DNA of 64,000 bases from Burkholderiales bacterium (GTDB taxonomy: Bacteria; Pseudomonadota; Gammaproteobacteria; Burkholderiales; UBA6910). The stretch's first letter is position 1. The number at the start of each line of letters is the position of its first letter. The translations under genes and the position numbers were made by a program. The notes beneath the pieces were generated by a model. The model was not told the origin of the DNA. It ran no database searches and saw nothing but the letters and a program-made list of their open reading frames with translations. Shown here piece by piece: positions 62,821 through 64,000 of the stretch. The stretch lies in contig BPKG01000001.1 in the NCBI GenBank assembly GCA_026005015.1, positions 186,001-250,000 of the forward strand. Reading direction: 5' to 3'.

Positions 62821-63986
62821 TAACCCCCCTCACCGGCAGCTCGATCCGCACTGTAGTGCCTTGTCCCGGCACGCTCGAAACGGCGAGCCTTCCTCCCAGG
62901 CTGCCGGCGCGCTCCGACATGCTGGCGATGCCGAGCCCTCCGCGGTCGCCGGTCCGCATCTCGGTGATGCCTTCTCCATTATCGCAGACCTCGACCACCA
63001 GCAAGTCTGATGAAAGCTGCGCCCGAACGCGCACCTCCGACGCCTGGGCGTGCCCGCACCACGTTGGTCAGCGCTTCCTGGACGATGCGGTAGAGGGCGG
63101 TCGCGCGCTCTTGATCCAGGGCCGCGTTTTCCGCCGCCGGCTCGATCGTGAGCTCGCAGCGGAGGCCGGGCCTGCTCCAGCAGGCTCTCGGCAAGCCACT
63201 CGATCGCGGCCAGGGCCCGAAGTCGTCGAGGATGCTCGGGCGCAGGTCGGTCACGATTCTGCGCACGGCATCGATGGAGGCGTCGATGGCGCGGATCGTC
63301 TTGTCGATCGTTTCCCGATCCTCGTCCGCTAGATGGGGGCGCGAGGCGCTGCACGCAGTGGGTGACGTCGGGCTTCAGGGCCGTGAGCATTGCCCCCAAT
63401 TCGTCGTGGATCTCCCGGGCCACCCGGCGGCGTTCCTCCTCCCGCACCGCCATCAGCCGGATGGAGAGCTGGCGCAGCTTCTCGTTCGTCAGGCGAAGCT
63501 CCTCCTGGGCCTTGTGCATCTCGGTGATGTCCTCGGCGATGCCCGCGACGCGATAGATCGCGCCTGTCTCGTCCCGAACCGCGGAAAGCTACGGGCCCGG
63601 ATCCAGCGGATGATGCCGTCGGGTCTCGAAATCCGGTACTCCTCATCGAACGATCCCGTGATCGATTCCTTTTCGAGCGCGGCGCGCACCCGTTCCCGAT
63701 CCTCCGGCAGGATGGCGTCGGCCCAGGACCGGGGATTGGCGTAAAGGCTCTCCCGGCTTCGCCCCCAGATTGCCTCGTAGGCCGGGCTCACGTAGAGCAT
63801 TTCCCTGTTGTCCGGATCCGTCAGATAGAAGACTCCCTGGATATACTCCGCCAGTTGCCGGAAGCGCATGGACTCCTCGCTGAGCTTTTCGAGCGCCGCC
63901 GAAAGCTCTTCGGTGCGGGCCCGAACTTGTCGCTCGAACAGCACTTCATATTGAAGCTCGGGGGAGTCGAAATCAGGGTTGCTCAT
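62820..63986 (-). pseudogene. PAS-type sensor histidine kinase, multiply frameshifted
   Basis: Fragments in several frames assemble into a kinase of about 390 aa: MSNPDFDSPELQYEVLFERQ, a PAS domain (FRQLAEYIQGVFYLTDPDNR, LYVSPAYEAIWGRSRESLYA), the HisKA_3 helix [20 protein letters not shown] with its His, then [25 protein letters not shown] and the ATPase end VCDNGEGITEMRTGDRGGLG. At least four indels separate these. It precedes the equally damaged regulator gene and belongs to the same class as the intact kinases at 41485 and 58116. Confidence 0.8.
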
Positions 63987-64000
63987 CCTCGGGCCTCGGG

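Overview
The window is a GC-rich stretch of a Gram-negative, polarly flagellated bacterium. It carries P- and L-ring genes, FliA/RpoN-type flagellar promoters, phasins, an FNR-type box and a TRAP transporter. Gene content and layout suggest a proteobacterium, most likely beta-class; this is inference, since no rRNA or other phylogenetic marker is present.

Positions 1-33.7 kb hold most of a flagellar regulon. Going left to right: flgN (cut by the window edge), flgM and flgA on the minus strand; cheR-cheB and flgBCDEFGHIJKL on the plus strand; fliRQPONML on the minus strand; a large oxygen-sensor-type GGDEF/EAL protein; fliKJIHGF on the minus strand; divergent fliE and a PilZ flagellar-brake gene on the plus strand; then fliT, fliS, fliD, flaG and fliC on the minus strand. 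Sigma-28-type promoters can be read before flgM, cheR, flgK, fliC and, further on, a degenerate EAL-HDOD gene. A sigma-54-type promoter precedes fliE.

Positions 33.7-40.7 kb form a tightly overlapping operon: a diguanylate cyclase, a hexapeptide acyltransferase, a DegT aminotransferase and a 1189-residue multi-module glycosyltransferase. It ends exactly at the fliC promoter and is best read as a flagellin glycosylation cassette tied to c-di-GMP. Positions 40.8-45.4 kb carry a NarL-type response regulator and its histidine kinase, preceded by an FNR/Anr-like box in class II geometry. Diverging from them are an EAL-HDOD gene and a second PilZ gene under sigma-28-type control.

Positions 45.5-56.6 kb are metabolic and accessory. 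A periplasmic binding protein has a C-terminus that is a perfect 230-bp copy of the end of a TraB/GumN gene about 9.2 kb away. Between the two copies sits a seven-gene operon (HisD-like dehydrogenase, SDR, zinc alcohol dehydrogenase, small membrane protein, TRAP transporter) plus a divergent LacI regulator with two cre-like operators. This matches the HpsNOP/HpsR plan for 2,3-dihydroxypropane-1-sulfonate (DHPS) oxidation, although the HisD-like gene is frameshifted in a G7 run.

Positions 55.8-64 kb carry a SIMPL-domain protein, a broken tryptophanase/tyrosine phenol-lyase gene, a sensor kinase, a phasin, a STAS-like protein, a broken second phasin and a broken NarL/NarX-type pair. Indels become dense toward the right end. 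This may reflect poor sequence quality or real decay; the 7-bp tandem duplication in the lyase gene favours real mutation at least there.
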